Assembly: GCA_000440235.1 (NCBI GenBank)
Contig: ALKQ01000051.1
Location: 1-48,429, forward strand
Direction: 5' to 3'
Source: Streptococcus suis 10581
GTDB taxonomy: Bacteria > Bacillota > Bacilli > Lactobacillales > Streptococcaceae
Length of the DNA stretch: 48,429 bases
Of the stretch, positions 14,851 to 24,873 are shown in pieces. Under the pieces are notes generated by a model. The model was not told the origin of the DNA. It saw only the letters and a list, made by a program, of their open reading frames with translations, and did not search any database. The translations under genes and the position numbers were made by a program. Every line of letters begins with the position of its first letter. The stretch's first letter is position 1.

Positions 14851-16017
14851 ATGTTAAAGACAAAGAAAGCTAAAATTGCTTTGTTCAGTGGTCTCAGTGT
14901 TGCGGCTGTCGCCTTAATTGGTGGTGCCTTGGTATTTGGAGGTGTATTAGGTGGTTCCTCACCAACTTCTACAGAGCAAGTTGCGACCAGTTTGACCTAT
15001 ACAATAGCTAAAGAGGGATCGATTGCTTCATCGACCTTATTGACAGGAACGATTTCTGCAGCAGATGAACAATACGTTTACTATGATCCTTCAAAAGGAG
15101 ATTTGAGCGAGGTCTTAGTTGAGCCAGGAACTCAGGTTGAAGTAGGAACACCATTGATTCGCTATGATGCAACAGAATTGCAGTCTGCTTTGGATACTGC
15201 TGTTCGTGGGCGTGATAAGATTGGACGTCAGATTTATGATTTGAGAAACAATGGTCAGACTGTTCAAACAACGGGTGATGCTGCAACAGATGAAGCGGCA
15301 ACAGCTGCAGCTCAACGTTCAGTAGATATGCAGTTGGCAGACTTGAATGATTCGTACGCAGATGCACAAGCTGCTGTGGATAAAGCGTATACAGCCTTGC
15401 AAGAAGCTACAGTTACAAGTACAGTAGCTGGTACGGTTGTTGAAGTGAATAAATCAGTTTCGAAGAGTTCAACTTCTAGTCAGACCGTTGTTCATATCGT
15501 CAACCAAGGTAGCCTACAAGTGACAGGAAATTTGACGGAATATGATTTGGCAAATATTGCAGTTGATCAAGAAGTGAAATTAACCAGCAAGGTATACCCA
15601 GATAAGTCATGGACTGGTAAGATTACCTATATTTCAAATTATCCAGCAACAGATCAAACCGCAAGTGCAGTAGCAGGTGCAGGTGGTGGTTCAGGTGCCA
15701 AATATCCTTTCAAGGCTGCTTTGACCAGTGAATTGGGTGAATTGAAGCAAGGTTTTACAGTTAATATTGAAGTGGTTAATACTACCAATCATATTTTAAT
15801 TCCTGTAACAGCAGTTGTTCCAGAAGAAGATAAAAACTTTGTATGGACCATTGTTGAAGGGAAGGCTAAAAAAGTAGAGGTTACCCTTGGAAATGCGGAT
15901 GCTCTCAATCAAGAGGTGACAGCAGGTATTGCAGCAGGAGATCAGGTCATTACTATTCCAACTCCAGACCTTGAAGAAGGAAAAGAGGTTGAAGCCAATG
16001 AAGAACCAACTTATTAG
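14851..16017 (+). CDS. MacA-like efflux adaptor (membrane fusion protein)
   Basis: The 388-residue protein has one N-terminal membrane anchor (about residues 11-33, rich in G and A), then lipoyl-like and beta-barrel parts. EVLVEPGTQVEVGTPLIRYDATELQS is the first lipoyl half. A coiled hairpin of about 75 residues follows, and the second half comes at about VTSTVAGTVVEVNKSVSK. The C-terminal VPVTAV-like segment (ILIPVTAVVPEEDKNFVWTIVEGKAKKVEV) is typical of RND/MacA adaptors. In Gram-positives these partner a MacB-type ABC pump at the outer membrane face. It is the first gene of a three-gene operon and overlaps the ATPase gene by 20 bases. Confidence 0.9.
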   Translation: MLKTKKAKIALFSGLSVAAVALIGGALVFGGVLGGSSPTSTEQVATSLTYTIAKEGSIASSTLLTGTISAADEQYVYYDPSKGDLSEVLVEPGTQVEVGTPLIRYDATELQSALDTAVRGRDKIGRQIYDLRNNGQTVQTTGDAATDEAATAAAQRSVDMQLADLNDSYADAQAAVDKAYTALQEATVTSTVAGTVVEVNKSVSKSSTSSQTVVHIVNQGSLQVTGNLTEYDLANIAVDQEVKLTSKVYPDKSWTGKITYISNYPATDQTASAVAGAGGGSGAKYPFKAALTSELGELKQGFTVNIEVVNTTNHILIPVTAVVPEEDKNFVWTIVEGKAKKVEVTLGNADALNQEVTAGIAAGDQVITIPTPDLEEGKEVEANEEPTY

Positions 16018-16693
16018 ATTAACCAATATAAACAAATCCTATAAAAACGGTGACCAAGAACTTCGTGTCCTTAAAGATATAGATCTCGAGGTGGAAGAAG
16101 GCGAATTTCTTGCTATTATGGGACCCTCTGGTTCAGGTAAATCAACCCTGATGAACATTATCGGGCTTTTAGATCGTTCTAGTTCAGGGAACTATTGGTT
16201 AGAAGGTGAAGAAGTCAGTCAACTGTCTGAGAAAAAATTAGCTCAGGTTCGGAATGACCAAATCGGGTTTGTCTTTCAACAATTTTTCCTGCTATCAAAA
16301 CTCAATGCCCTTCAAAATGTCGAGTTACCTTTGATTTATGCAGGAGTTCCAGCCAATCAACGAAAAAAATTAGCCAAACGTTATTTGGAAAAAGTGGAGT
16401 TGGCTGAGCGGATGACTCACCTGCCATCTGAGTTATCAGGTGGACAGAAACAAAGGGTGGCTATTGCGCGTGCCTTGGTCAATACACCAGCTATTATCTT
16501 GGCGGATGAGCCAACAGGTGCCTTGGATTCCAAGACAGGCCAGCAAATTATGGAACTCTTAACAGAGTTGAATAATGAAGGCAAGACTATTATTATGGTC
16601 ACCCATGAACCTGAAATTGCTGCCTATGCCAAACGTAAAATTGTCCTACGCGATGGCATTATTACAGAAGATAGTAGAAGGGAGGAAGTCTAG
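15998..16693 (+). CDS. ABC transporter ATP-binding protein (MacB/LolD-like)
   Basis: The 231-residue ATPase has all core motifs: Walker A GPSGSGKST near residue 40, the Q-loop in VFQQFFLLS, signature LSGGQKQR, Walker B IILADEPTG and the H-loop in MVTHEPE. The start at 15998 is chosen because the protein then begins MKNQLIRLTNINKSY, the normal N-terminus. An AAAAGAGG lies upstream, inside the adaptor gene. It energises the downstream permease, and the next gene begins directly after its stop, showing tight coupling. Confidence 0.95.
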   Translation: MKNQLIRLTNINKSYKNGDQELRVLKDIDLEVEEGEFLAIMGPSGSGKSTLMNIIGLLDRSSSGNYWLEGEEVSQLSEKKLAQVRNDQIGFVFQQFFLLSKLNALQNVELPLIYAGVPANQRKKLAKRYLEKVELAERMTHLPSELSGGQKQRVAIARALVNTPAIILADEPTGALDSKTGQQIMELLTELNNEGKTIIMVTHEPEIAAYAKRKIVLRDGIITEDSRREEV

Positions 16694-17941
16694 ATGGAAA
16701 ATTGGAAATTTGCCCTCAAGTCTATCCTAGCCCATAAGATGCGTTCTCTTTTAACTATGTTAGGTATTATCATCGGCGTGGCCTCTGTTGTGATCATTGT
16801 AGCAATGGGAACAGGTATGTCTAAGAGTATTGAAAAGTCTTTGGCCGGTGATCAGAATAATGTTCAGGTCTACTTTACCCCTTTTGTTGGAACTGAAGAA
16901 CGAACCCAGGGTGCATTTACGTACACAGTTCCTGGCGAGGCTTCTGAAGAACAGGAGCCAGATGTAACCGACACAATGTTAAAGGGGCTTTTGGAAATCG
17001 ATGGGCTCAGTGGCTACTACATTAGTGCTTCAAGTACCTCTACTGTAGCAGCGGGCAATGCGCAAGCTGATAATGTCTTTATTACTGGTGTTAGTCAATC
17101 CTATTTTGGTATTAAAGAGTTGGAGATTTTGGGTGGCCGTCGCTTCACGGCTAACGATTACAGCCGCTTTTCCCGCATTATCATGTTGGATGTCGCCTTG
17201 GCTGAGAAGCTTTTTGGTTCAATCGATGGTGCCCTCAACCAAATCGTCAGTGTCAATGCTAATTCTTATCTTGTAGTTGGTGTTTACAAAGATCCCAAAG
17301 CAGGTACTTCCCTCTATGGTTTCAACTCAGGCGGAAATGCCATTATGACCAATACTCAGCTGGCTGCTGAAATGGGTACCAAGGAAAATAGTGGCCTCTA
17401 TGTCCATGTAGAAGATGTGAGTAGAGCTGCTGAGGTTGGTCAGGCTGCCGCAGCATACTTGACCAACATTACAGGTCTAAAGGAAGCCCGTTATGATATC
17501 TATGATATGTCAGCTATGTTAGATGATTTTAAGAACCAAATGTCAGGTGTCACTACGTTTATCGGTGCTGTTGCAGGAATTTCACTTCTTGTAGGTGGTA
17601 TCGGTGTTATGAACATCATGTTGGTATCTGTGACTGAGCGGACACGTGAAATCGGTCTTCGTAAAGCTCTGGGGGCAACCCGAGGAAATATCTTGATGCA
17701 GTTCTTGATTGAAGCCATGGTATTGACCACTTTAGGTGGAGCAATCGGTTTAGCTATCGCTCAAGCCATTGTGTTTATTCTCAACGCCACAAAGGTTATG
17801 GGAGAGATGACAGCTGAAATATCAATACCGGTTGTATTAGGAAGTTTAGCATTTTCAGCAGCAGTCGGAATTGTCTTCGGCGTTCTTCCTGCTAATAAGG
17901 CTTCTAAGCTTGATCCAATTGAGGCATTACGTTACGAATAA
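16694..17941 (+). CDS. MacB-like ABC transporter permease
   Basis: The 415-residue permease has the MacB layout: one helix near residues 20-42 (LLTMLGIIIGVASVVIIVAMG), a large outside domain of about 230 residues (MacB_PCD), and three C-terminal helices in an FtsX-type domain. That last part includes GGIGVMNIMLVSVTERTREIG, a hallmark of macrolide, peptide or lipid export permeases. With the adaptor and ATPase it forms a complete efflux unit like pneumococcal Spr0693-0695. Likely substrates are antimicrobial peptides or other membrane-active compounds; that is inference. GGAGG lies before the ATG. Confidence 0.93.
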   Translation: MENWKFALKSILAHKMRSLLTMLGIIIGVASVVIIVAMGTGMSKSIEKSLAGDQNNVQVYFTPFVGTEERTQGAFTYTVPGEASEEQEPDVTDTMLKGLLEIDGLSGYYISASSTSTVAAGNAQADNVFITGVSQSYFGIKELEILGGRRFTANDYSRFSRIIMLDVALAEKLFGSIDGALNQIVSVNANSYLVVGVYKDPKAGTSLYGFNSGGNAIMTNTQLAAEMGTKENSGLYVHVEDVSRAAEVGQAAAAYLTNITGLKEARYDIYDMSAMLDDFKNQMSGVTTFIGAVAGISLLVGGIGVMNIMLVSVTERTREIGLRKALGATRGNILMQFLIEAMVLTTLGGAIGLAIAQAIVFILNATKVMGEMTAEISIPVVLGSLAFSAAVGIVFGVLPANKASKLDPIEALRYE

Positions 17942-17948
17942 TATGATG

Positions 17949-17980
17949 AAACGATTAGGTTTTCCTAGTCGTTTTATTTT
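17949..17980 (+). terminator. Terminator of the MacAB-like operon
   Basis: AAACGATTAGG / CCTAGTCGTTT hairpin with one T-G mismatch and a four-T loop, followed by TATTTT. Confidence 0.75.
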
Positions 17981-17993
17981 GTGAGCAAAGCTC

Positions 17994-18022
17994 TTGATAT
18001 TATCACTAGTTAGAGATAAAAT
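17994..18022 (+). promoter_or_regulatory. Promoter of the flavin oxidoreductase gene
   Basis: TTGATA (17994-17999) and TAAAAT (18017-18022) are 17 bases apart, 44 bases before the ATG at 18067. Confidence 0.65.
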
Positions 18023-18066
18023 AAACACATCAATTAAGAAATAGTGATTTCAAAGGAGAACACATC

Positions 18067-19131
18067 ATGGTAGAATTAGGCATTTCAACATTTGGCGAAA
18101 CAACCCCTCTTGAAAAGACAGGCGAAACTTACAGCCACGACGAGCGGATTCGGCAGTTAGTCAAAGAAATTGAGCTAGCCGATGCGGTGGGGCTTGATGT
18201 CTATGGGATTGGTGAACATCACCGCGAAGATTTTGCGGTTTCTGCACCTGAGATTGTGCTGGCAGCGGGTGCCGTCAATACCAAGCATATCAAGCTGACA
18301 TCAGCAGTTTCCATCCTTTCCTCCATGGACCCCGTAAGGCTCTATCAGCAGTACACCACCATTGATGCTTTGTCAAATGGCAGAGCGGAAATCATGGCGG
18401 GTCGTGGTTCCTTTACGGAGTCATTCCCCTTGTTTGGCTATGATCTCCATGACTATGAAGAACTCTTCGATGAAAAGTTGGATATGCTTCTGGAAATCGA
18501 CAAGGAAACCAATCTCAAGTGGGATGGGCATTTTACCCAGTCAGTCGATAATAAGCCAGTCTATCCGCGTCCTGTACAGGAAGATTTTCCCATTTGGGTC
18601 GCAACAGGTGGTCATGTAGAGTCCACCATCAAGATTGCTAAGAAAGGCTTGCCTATCGTGTATGCTGTCATTGGTGCAGGTGCCCATCGCTTTAAACCTT
18701 TAGTCGATGCCTATCGCAAGGTTGCCCGCAACTCAGGTCATGATCCAGAGAAAACGAAAGTTGCAGCCCATTCTTGGGGCTGGATTGCAGACGACCATGA
18801 CAAGGCTGTGGAAGAATACTGTCATCCAACTAAAGTAATTACGGACAATATTGCCAAAGACCGCCCACATTGGAGCGAGATGACCAAGGCGCAATATCTC
18901 TACTCCCTGACAGACGAAGGGGCAACCATCGTCGGAGATCCAAAACGAGTTGCTGAAAAAATCATCAAGACCATTGAAACACTTGACTTGGACCGTTTCT
19001 TCCTCCATCTCCCAATAGGCTCAATGCCGCATGAAGATGTCCTCCGTGCCATCGAACTCTACGGAACTGAAGTTGCACCAATTGTCCGAGAATATTTTGC
19101 TAAGAAAGAACAAAATCAGTCCCAAGACTGA
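18067..19131 (+). CDS. LLM-class flavin-dependent oxidoreductase
   Basis: The 354-residue protein is a luciferase-like monooxygenase of the bacterial LLM class, a TIM-barrel enzyme using reduced flavin. Family marks include VGLDVYGIGEHHREDFAVSAPEIVLAA near residue 40, SILSSMDPVRLYQQYTTIDALSNGRAEIMAGRGSF near 85, and GATIVGDPKRVAEKI late. The substrate is unknown. CAAAGGAGAA lies before the ATG. The last codons and stop lie inside the left 113-bp repeat that borders the adjacent islet. Confidence 0.9.
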   Translation: MVELGISTFGETTPLEKTGETYSHDERIRQLVKEIELADAVGLDVYGIGEHHREDFAVSAPEIVLAAGAVNTKHIKLTSAVSILSSMDPVRLYQQYTTIDALSNGRAEIMAGRGSFTESFPLFGYDLHDYEELFDEKLDMLLEIDKETNLKWDGHFTQSVDNKPVYPRPVQEDFPIWVATGGHVESTIKIAKKGLPIVYAVIGAGAHRFKPLVDAYRKVARNSGHDPEKTKVAAHSWGWIADDHDKAVEEYCHPTKVITDNIAKDRPHWSEMTKAQYLYSLTDEGATIVGDPKRVAEKIIKTIETLDLDRFFLHLPIGSMPHEDVLRAIELYGTEVAPIVREYFAKKEQNQSQD

Positions 19132-19224
19132 TGAGATAGTTGATAGGAATAGTTATACTATATTCAATCCTAATTATTTTTCATAATCTCCTGAAAATCC
19201 TGACCATGTGGTTGGGATTTTTTG
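19112..19224 (+). repeat. Left 113-bp direct repeat, including a terminator
   Basis: This stretch matches 21015-21127 in 104 of 113 bases by my alignment, without gaps; the last 50 bases are identical. It contains a small hairpin (ATCAGTC-CCAA-GACTGAT) and a strong intrinsic terminator (AATCCTGACCA...TGGTTGGGATT followed by TTTTTT at about 19196-19223). It covers the 3' end and terminator of the flavin oxidoreductase gene. Together with the right copy it brackets the GIY-YIG islet. Confidence 0.9.
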
Positions 19225-19336
19225 AATGATTAGATAGTGACCGGTATGTAAATTATTTCATAGTTGAAAGTTAACTTAGATGATATGTTTATTCTTTTAA
19301 AGTGAATATTTATATAAATATTCTATAAATGATTTG

Positions 19337-19345
19337 TGCTATAAT
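19337..19345 (+). promoter_or_regulatory. Extended -10 promoter of the GIY-YIG gene
   Basis: TGCTATAAT is an extended -10 element 26 bases before the chosen ATG. No clear -35 is seen. Confidence 0.55.
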
Positions 19346-19371
19346 ATAAAAAAATCATTATGGAGATTAAT

Positions 19372-19884
19372 ATGGAAAATATATTTGCTATAAAAAATAA
19401 GATTCTAGACTTTCCATTTTTAGAAGAAGTAAATGAAGATACTACAATAAACAAATGTGGAATTTATATGCTCTACATAGACTTTTTTGGTGATAATAGT
19501 ATCCTGCCAATCTATATCGGAAAATCAAAAGATGTTCAAAAACGATTCGATAGTCATTTAAAAAAAATTATGTTTCTAAATAGATTATCAGAATCAACTT
19601 ATTTATCTTATTTTTTTGAGAGAGAAGATCCTTTTTATGATGGAAGTTTTTTCTACTGTAAAATTTTTCAGTATATGATTGACCATCAATGTACTTTAAC
19701 AGATTTCAAAATGAAAGTAGTCGAATTTTGTTCGTTAGAAGAGTTAGAATCTAAAGAACTATATTATATAAATTACTTTAAATCACAATTTGTTGGATTC
19801 AATCAGCTTAACTCTCGAACATTACTAAATGCCATTCAACCTTCTATATGCAATCCCAAAGAAAATAGAGATATAATAAAGTAA
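19372..19884 (+). CDS. GIY-YIG nuclease-domain protein
   Basis: This frame encodes 170 residues with a GIY-YIG fold. The paired motif GIYMLYI ... LPIYIGKS gives the two name strands, KDVQKRFDSH holds the catalytic Arg region, and LEELESKELYYINYFKSQFVGFNQLN holds the expected Glu and Asn. Such domains cut DNA in homing endonucleases, restriction enzymes and repair proteins. Start 19372 is chosen because GGAG lies six bases upstream; an ATG at 19360 has none. The region is strikingly A+T-rich compared with its neighbours. It stops at a TAA, after which a shift of one base would run straight into the next frame, so it may be the front part of one longer protein. Confidence 0.75.
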   Translation: MENIFAIKNKILDFPFLEEVNEDTTINKCGIYMLYIDFFGDNSILPIYIGKSKDVQKRFDSHLKKIMFLNRLSESTYLSYFFEREDPFYDGSFFYCKIFQYMIDHQCTLTDFKMKVVEFCSLEELESKELYYINYFKSQFVGFNQLNSRTLLNAIQPSICNPKENRDIIK

Positions 19885-19900
19885 TATACCTCATATTAAT

Positions 19901-20959
19901 TTGGAGGAATTAAAAAATAATAGTAATTTGTTGCTAAAAGAACACTCCAAAGTAAAAAAAGAAAAACAAGAATATGATAAATTGATAAGCGAGCAGATTT
20001 CTCAAATTGTTACGTTAAAAAAACCATTGCTTGAACTTATTTTACCCCACAAAAACTTTCATCCATTCGAACTAGGCCATCGAGAAATAAGATACTATGC
20101 GGCGCCAATTCCTATCGAAAACACGGTATATATAGATTTTATTTCTAATACATATGGTAAAAGTAAAAGCTCATTCTTTTCTGATTTTGCTTATGTCGTA
20201 TCGGTAAGAGTAACTCAGACAAATAAAAATGAAATAATTGATACTGTTGAATATATTATTAAAAATGATTTGACAGATGAAATTCAATCAGGTTTTACCT
20301 ATGTTGAAAAAGATATTATGATACCTCCATTGTTTAGAAAGATTCCTTTTCAACCTATTTTAGCTTATCCTAATGGGCACCTCTCAACAACTATGATTAC
20401 TCTTTCTGTTGAAAAAAATACAGGATTAAATGATAGTGTCATTCAAAATGCAACTTTGATCCCATTAGAGGAAATTATTGCTAAGCTTGAAAGTTCTACT
20501 AATGAGGATACTCAATTTATTATAAATTCAAATGTTGGCAGTAAACTTCTATTTGAAGCATTTTCTTCTTCACTTGATTCAGAGCAGTTGTTTGATAATC
20601 TCCAGAATGATGATGCTCCAAATACTCTTTTGGAAAAAATATATTTTAAGATAGAAAAATCAAAGCAACGAACTATTTTTATTAACAAAAGAGCTAAACA
20701 AAAGACAGTAAAATTAACGCCGAAAACAGTAGTAAAAAATCATCCCCAAAAATCTTCGGTAGAAAAAAGGAGGCAGAGATATTTGGATAAAGTTTTCTCA
20801 AAAAATCCAAATATTAAGGTTTTAGAATATATTGATTCAAAAACTCCTGTCCATTATAAATGTTGTCAATGCCAATTTGAATGGAAGGCAAGAAGTGATA
20901 AAATATTCATTCGTCCCTATTGTAAGAATTGCAAATCAATCTCCATTGATAAAAATTAG
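19901..20959 (+). CDS. Zinc-ribbon protein frame, probably the frameshifted continuation of the GIY-YIG gene
   Basis: The frame encodes up to 352 residues. A Lys/Glu-rich, coiled-coil-like N-terminus (about 1-45) leads to a middle region I do not recognise and a basic linker near 260-290. The C-terminal zinc ribbon reads HYKCCQCQFEWKARSDKIF followed by PYCKNC. Such C-x2-C ribbons with a central Trp are common beside nuclease domains in phage and homing-type endonucleases. The only nearby start is TTG 19901 with no Shine-Dalgarno; no in-frame ATG appears until about residue 129. Removing one A from AAA at 19878-19880 joins it to the GIY-YIG frame as one protein of about 530 residues. An independent gene with a TTG start remains possible. 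Confidence 0.6.
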   Translation: MEELKNNSNLLLKEHSKVKKEKQEYDKLISEQISQIVTLKKPLLELILPHKNFHPFELGHREIRYYAAPIPIENTVYIDFISNTYGKSKSSFFSDFAYVVSVRVTQTNKNEIIDTVEYIIKNDLTDEIQSGFTYVEKDIMIPPLFRKIPFQPILAYPNGHLSTTMITLSVEKNTGLNDSVIQNATLIPLEEIIAKLESSTNEDTQFIINSNVGSKLLFEAFSSSLDSEQLFDNLQNDDAPNTLLEKIYFKIEKSKQRTIFINKRAKQKTVKLTPKTVVKNHPQKSSVEKRRQRYLDKVFSKNPNIKVLEYIDSKTPVHYKCCQCQFEWKARSDKIFIRPYCKNCKSISIDKN

Positions 20960-21014
20960 ATTTTCTAGCAATTCAATTATTTTAATTGTTTAGATAATTT
21001 TATGATGAAAAAAT

Positions 21015-21127
21015 AAAATCAGTCTCTAGGCTGATGAGATAGTTGATTGGATGAGTTATACTATAGTTAATCCTAAATATTTTTCATAATCTCCTGAAAA
21101 TCCTGACCATGTGGTTGGGATTTTTTG
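21015..21127 (+). repeat. Right 113-bp direct repeat, including a terminator
   Basis: This is the second copy of the repeat at 19112-19224, on the same strand. In the small hairpin one base change leaves a T-G pair, so the fold is kept. The terminator part is unchanged. It closes the A+T-rich islet, 114 bases before the end of lysS. Confidence 0.9.
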
Positions 21128-21133
21128 CATGCA

Positions 21134-21164
21134 AAAACACTCTTGGAATTTCCAAGAGTGTTTT
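21134..21164. terminator. Bidirectional terminator
   Basis: AAAACACTCTTGGAA and its exact complement surround a single central base, giving a 15-bp palindrome with A and T ends. It separates the islet from lysS. Confidence 0.7.
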
Positions 21165-21193
21165 ACGTAACGGTGTTAAATAGTTTGTAATTT

Positions 21194-22767
<1,574 letters not shown>

Positions 22768-22820
22768 TTATCATAGAATAGGGAAAAAATCAGCAAAAAA
22801 GAAAACAGGAAACTGCTTTC

Positions 22821-23444
22821 TTAGTGAGATTTGTAGCTGGTATCATTCCAAGCCAGTTCGGTAAAGTGTTTAAAGTCAGTTGTTTCCAAAATGGAAATGG
22901 AGGCATTGTCCAAGCTGCCTCGGTGACGGAGCTGGGCTGGTGGAAAACCAAGTAGGCGATGGATAGAAGCGGTTAGAAAGGTACCATGGCTGACGATGAG
23001 GACTGTTTCCATGTCTTGCCCTTTCAGCGATTGGACAAAGTCCACCATTCGTTGAGTTACTTGGCGAACGCTCTCAGCTTCAAATAAGTCATTGTTAAAA
23101 AGTGCTAGATTATGTTTGAGTGCCCAGGCTTGTTTTGGGTAGATGGCACGAAAAATTGCTATCTTGCTTCCTTCTAACGTTCCAAAATTCCATTCACGTA
23201 ATTGTTGTGTGGTTAGAACGGTTTGGCAATGGTGATTGGCTTTTGCAATTTCTACGGCAGTGCTATGTGCGCGCTGCAAATCACTAGAATAAATAGCATC
23301 AAAGGGGATTTCAGCAAGGTATTTGCCTAGTTTTTCTAAATCCTGATAAGATTCAGGCAAAAGAGCTGAATCACCAGAATAGCCTTGAAAGCGCCCCTCC
23401 AAATTCCATTCGGTTTTACCGTGACGGACAAAGTAGATTTTCAA
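22821..23444 (-). CDS. Histidine phosphatase family protein
   Basis: The 207-residue protein begins with KIYFVRHGKTEWNLEGRFQG, the RHG motif carrying the phospho-accepting His9. It continues with AIYSSDLQRAHSTAVEIA and ends with a VLIVSHGTFL segment that supplies the second catalytic His. This is a phosphoglycerate-mutase-like phosphatase acting on an unknown small molecule. It is the last gene of a minus-strand run with ybaK and the DUF368 gene; only 2 bases separate it from ybaK. Confidence 0.93.
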   Translation of the reverse strand: MKIYFVRHGKTEWNLEGRFQGYSGDSALLPESYQDLEKLGKYLAEIPFDAIYSSDLQRAHSTAVEIAKANHHCQTVLTTQQLREWNFGTLEGSKIAIFRAIYPKQAWALKHNLALFNNDLFEAESVRQVTQRMVDFVQSLKGQDMETVLIVSHGTFLTASIHRLLGFPPAQLRHRGSLDNASISILETTDFKHFTELAWNDTSYKSH

Positions 23445-23446
23445 GT

Positions 23447-23929
23447 CTAGTCCCTCCCCTCAATCAAATCGGCAAAGTCAGCTTTTACAAAATCAGCTAA
23501 AACCTGGCTATCGATTTTAATCGAGCGACCAATTTCACCAGCAGAGACAATCAAGTGACCGAGTTCAAGGGCAGATTGATCAATGTAGATTGGGAAATTA
23601 TGCTTCTGACGAATGCCCACGGGATTGTTGGCACCGTGGACGTAGCCAGTTGTTTTTTCCAAGTTCTTTTGCGGAATCATGCTGACTTTTTTATTGCCTG
23701 AGATCTTGGCTAATTTTTTCTCAGACAGGTGTTTTGTGATTGGAACAATGCCGATAATTGGTCCAGTTTTATCTCCAGTTAATGCCAGTGTTTTGTAAAT
23801 TTCGTGTTCTTCAATTCCTGGTGGAAGTTGACCTTCGAAGGCATTTAAAACAAGGCTATCATGATTGATCTTAGCCTTGTCCAATATTTGGTCCACCAAG
23901 GTTTTCTTTATTTTAACCTTTTTTGCCAT
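23447..23929 (-). CDS. ybaK: Cys-tRNA(Pro) deacylase, YbaK/EbsC family
   Basis: The 160-residue protein belongs to the YbaK editing-domain family that removes Cys mischarged onto tRNA-Pro. The family pattern is visible as IYKTLALTGDKTGPIIGIVPITKHLSEKKLAKISGNKKVSMI, where the lysine in KTL is the key residue, and as GYVHGANNPVGIRQKHNFPIYID. The length is typical. Its start codon overlaps the stop of the DUF368 gene by one base, indicating translational coupling. Confidence 0.93.
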   Translation of the reverse strand: MAKKVKIKKTLVDQILDKAKINHDSLVLNAFEGQLPPGIEEHEIYKTLALTGDKTGPIIGIVPITKHLSEKKLAKISGNKKVSMIPQKNLEKTTGYVHGANNPVGIRQKHNFPIYIDQSALELGHLIVSAGEIGRSIKIDSQVLADFVKADFADLIEGRD

Positions 23930-24771
23930 TATTTATATTTTTCCTCAAGTTTACTCATCCAAAGCCCTAACCATGCTCCTAGTATAAATAGGACAATAGC
24001 AGCAATCCATGTAATAAAGTTCGCTCCAGCATAGGAAATTGACTCTTTATTACTTGCTTGTGGTATCAAAATTAGGAGAGTAGAAGACGAAACGATACCA
24101 ATAATAAAGTGATAAACACGTGAATGGTATACTTTCAGAGCGTGGTCCATTGCTTTTGAAAATGCAACCATTGCAAGAACGCCACCGATTGCGATTGGTA
24201 GGAAGGTACCGAATAGATCAAGTGATTTGAAACCATTTAGCATTGGCGTGTAGATACCCAAAATCAATAGTAAGTTTGAAGGGCTGAGTCCAGGAACAAG
24301 TACCCCTAAAGCAATCAAGGCACCTGCCAATACAAAACTAGCAAAAGTAGCTGGAAGTGTCCCGACAAGATCGCTCAAATTGTAAAGTAGGAGGCCAGAA
24401 ATAATGAATGTTCCAATCAACCAAGCTAAATCAATGCTATCTCGTTTGCTCTTTTGAGTTGATTCTTTAAGTAGGCTAGGAATAGTTCCCACGATTGCTC
24501 CCGCAAATGCCCACAAAACTGGGACTTGGAAATGTTGCAATAAAAATTCTACAGGGAAAGAGAAAAGTGCGATTCCCAAAATTCCACCAATTCCTACAGG
24601 AACAAAATAAAGAAAGTTTTCCTTGAAATCTTTTCGAATATTTGCTAAAAATCCAATTAGTCGCTCATAGATTCCGAGGATAGCAGCGAGTACCCCCCCA
24701 GAGACACCAGGTAAGATAAAGCCGAGTGCGATAATCATACCTTTAATAATTCTTGAAATCCAAGAAGCCAT
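23929..24771 (-). CDS. DUF368 membrane protein, PopT-like undecaprenyl phosphate translocase
   Basis: The 280-residue polytopic protein starts with ISRIIKGMIIALGFILPGVSGGVLAAILGIYERLI and repeats a related block, LVPGLSPSNLLLILGIY, in its second half. This internal repeat is typical of DUF368. Recent work on other bacteria names the family PopT, carriers that return undecaprenyl phosphate across the membrane for wall synthesis. The start at 24771 has GGAGGAAATT directly upstream. It is the first gene of the unit DUF368-ybaK-histidine phosphatase. Confidence 0.88.
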   Translation of the reverse strand: MASWISRIIKGMIIALGFILPGVSGGVLAAILGIYERLIGFLANIRKDFKENFLYFVPVGIGGILGIALFSFPVEFLLQHFQVPVLWAFAGAIVGTIPSLLKESTQKSKRDSIDLAWLIGTFIISGLLLYNLSDLVGTLPATFASFVLAGALIALGVLVPGLSPSNLLLILGIYTPMLNGFKSLDLFGTFLPIAIGGVLAMVAFSKAMDHALKVYHSRVYHFIIGIVSSSTLLILIPQASNKESISYAGANFITWIAAIVLFILGAWLGLWMSKLEEKYK

Positions 24772-24831
24772 AATTTCCTCCAAAATGTATTATAACGTTC
24801 CTATTATAGCATAAAGCAAGTAAAAATAATT

Positions 24832-24871
24832 AAAAAGACTGCCTGTTAGATAAAATCCAGCAGGCAGTTTT
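24832..24871 (-). terminator. Terminator after thiT
   Basis: On the minus strand CTGCCTG ... CAGGCAG forms a stem followed by TCTTTTTA. It lies directly after the thiT stop. Confidence 0.75.
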
Positions 24872-24873
24872 GG

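Noticed and set aside
19225..19336. Possible CRISPR or short-repeat array before the GIY-YIG gene
   Set aside because: The stretch is A+T-rich but has no regularly spaced repeats.
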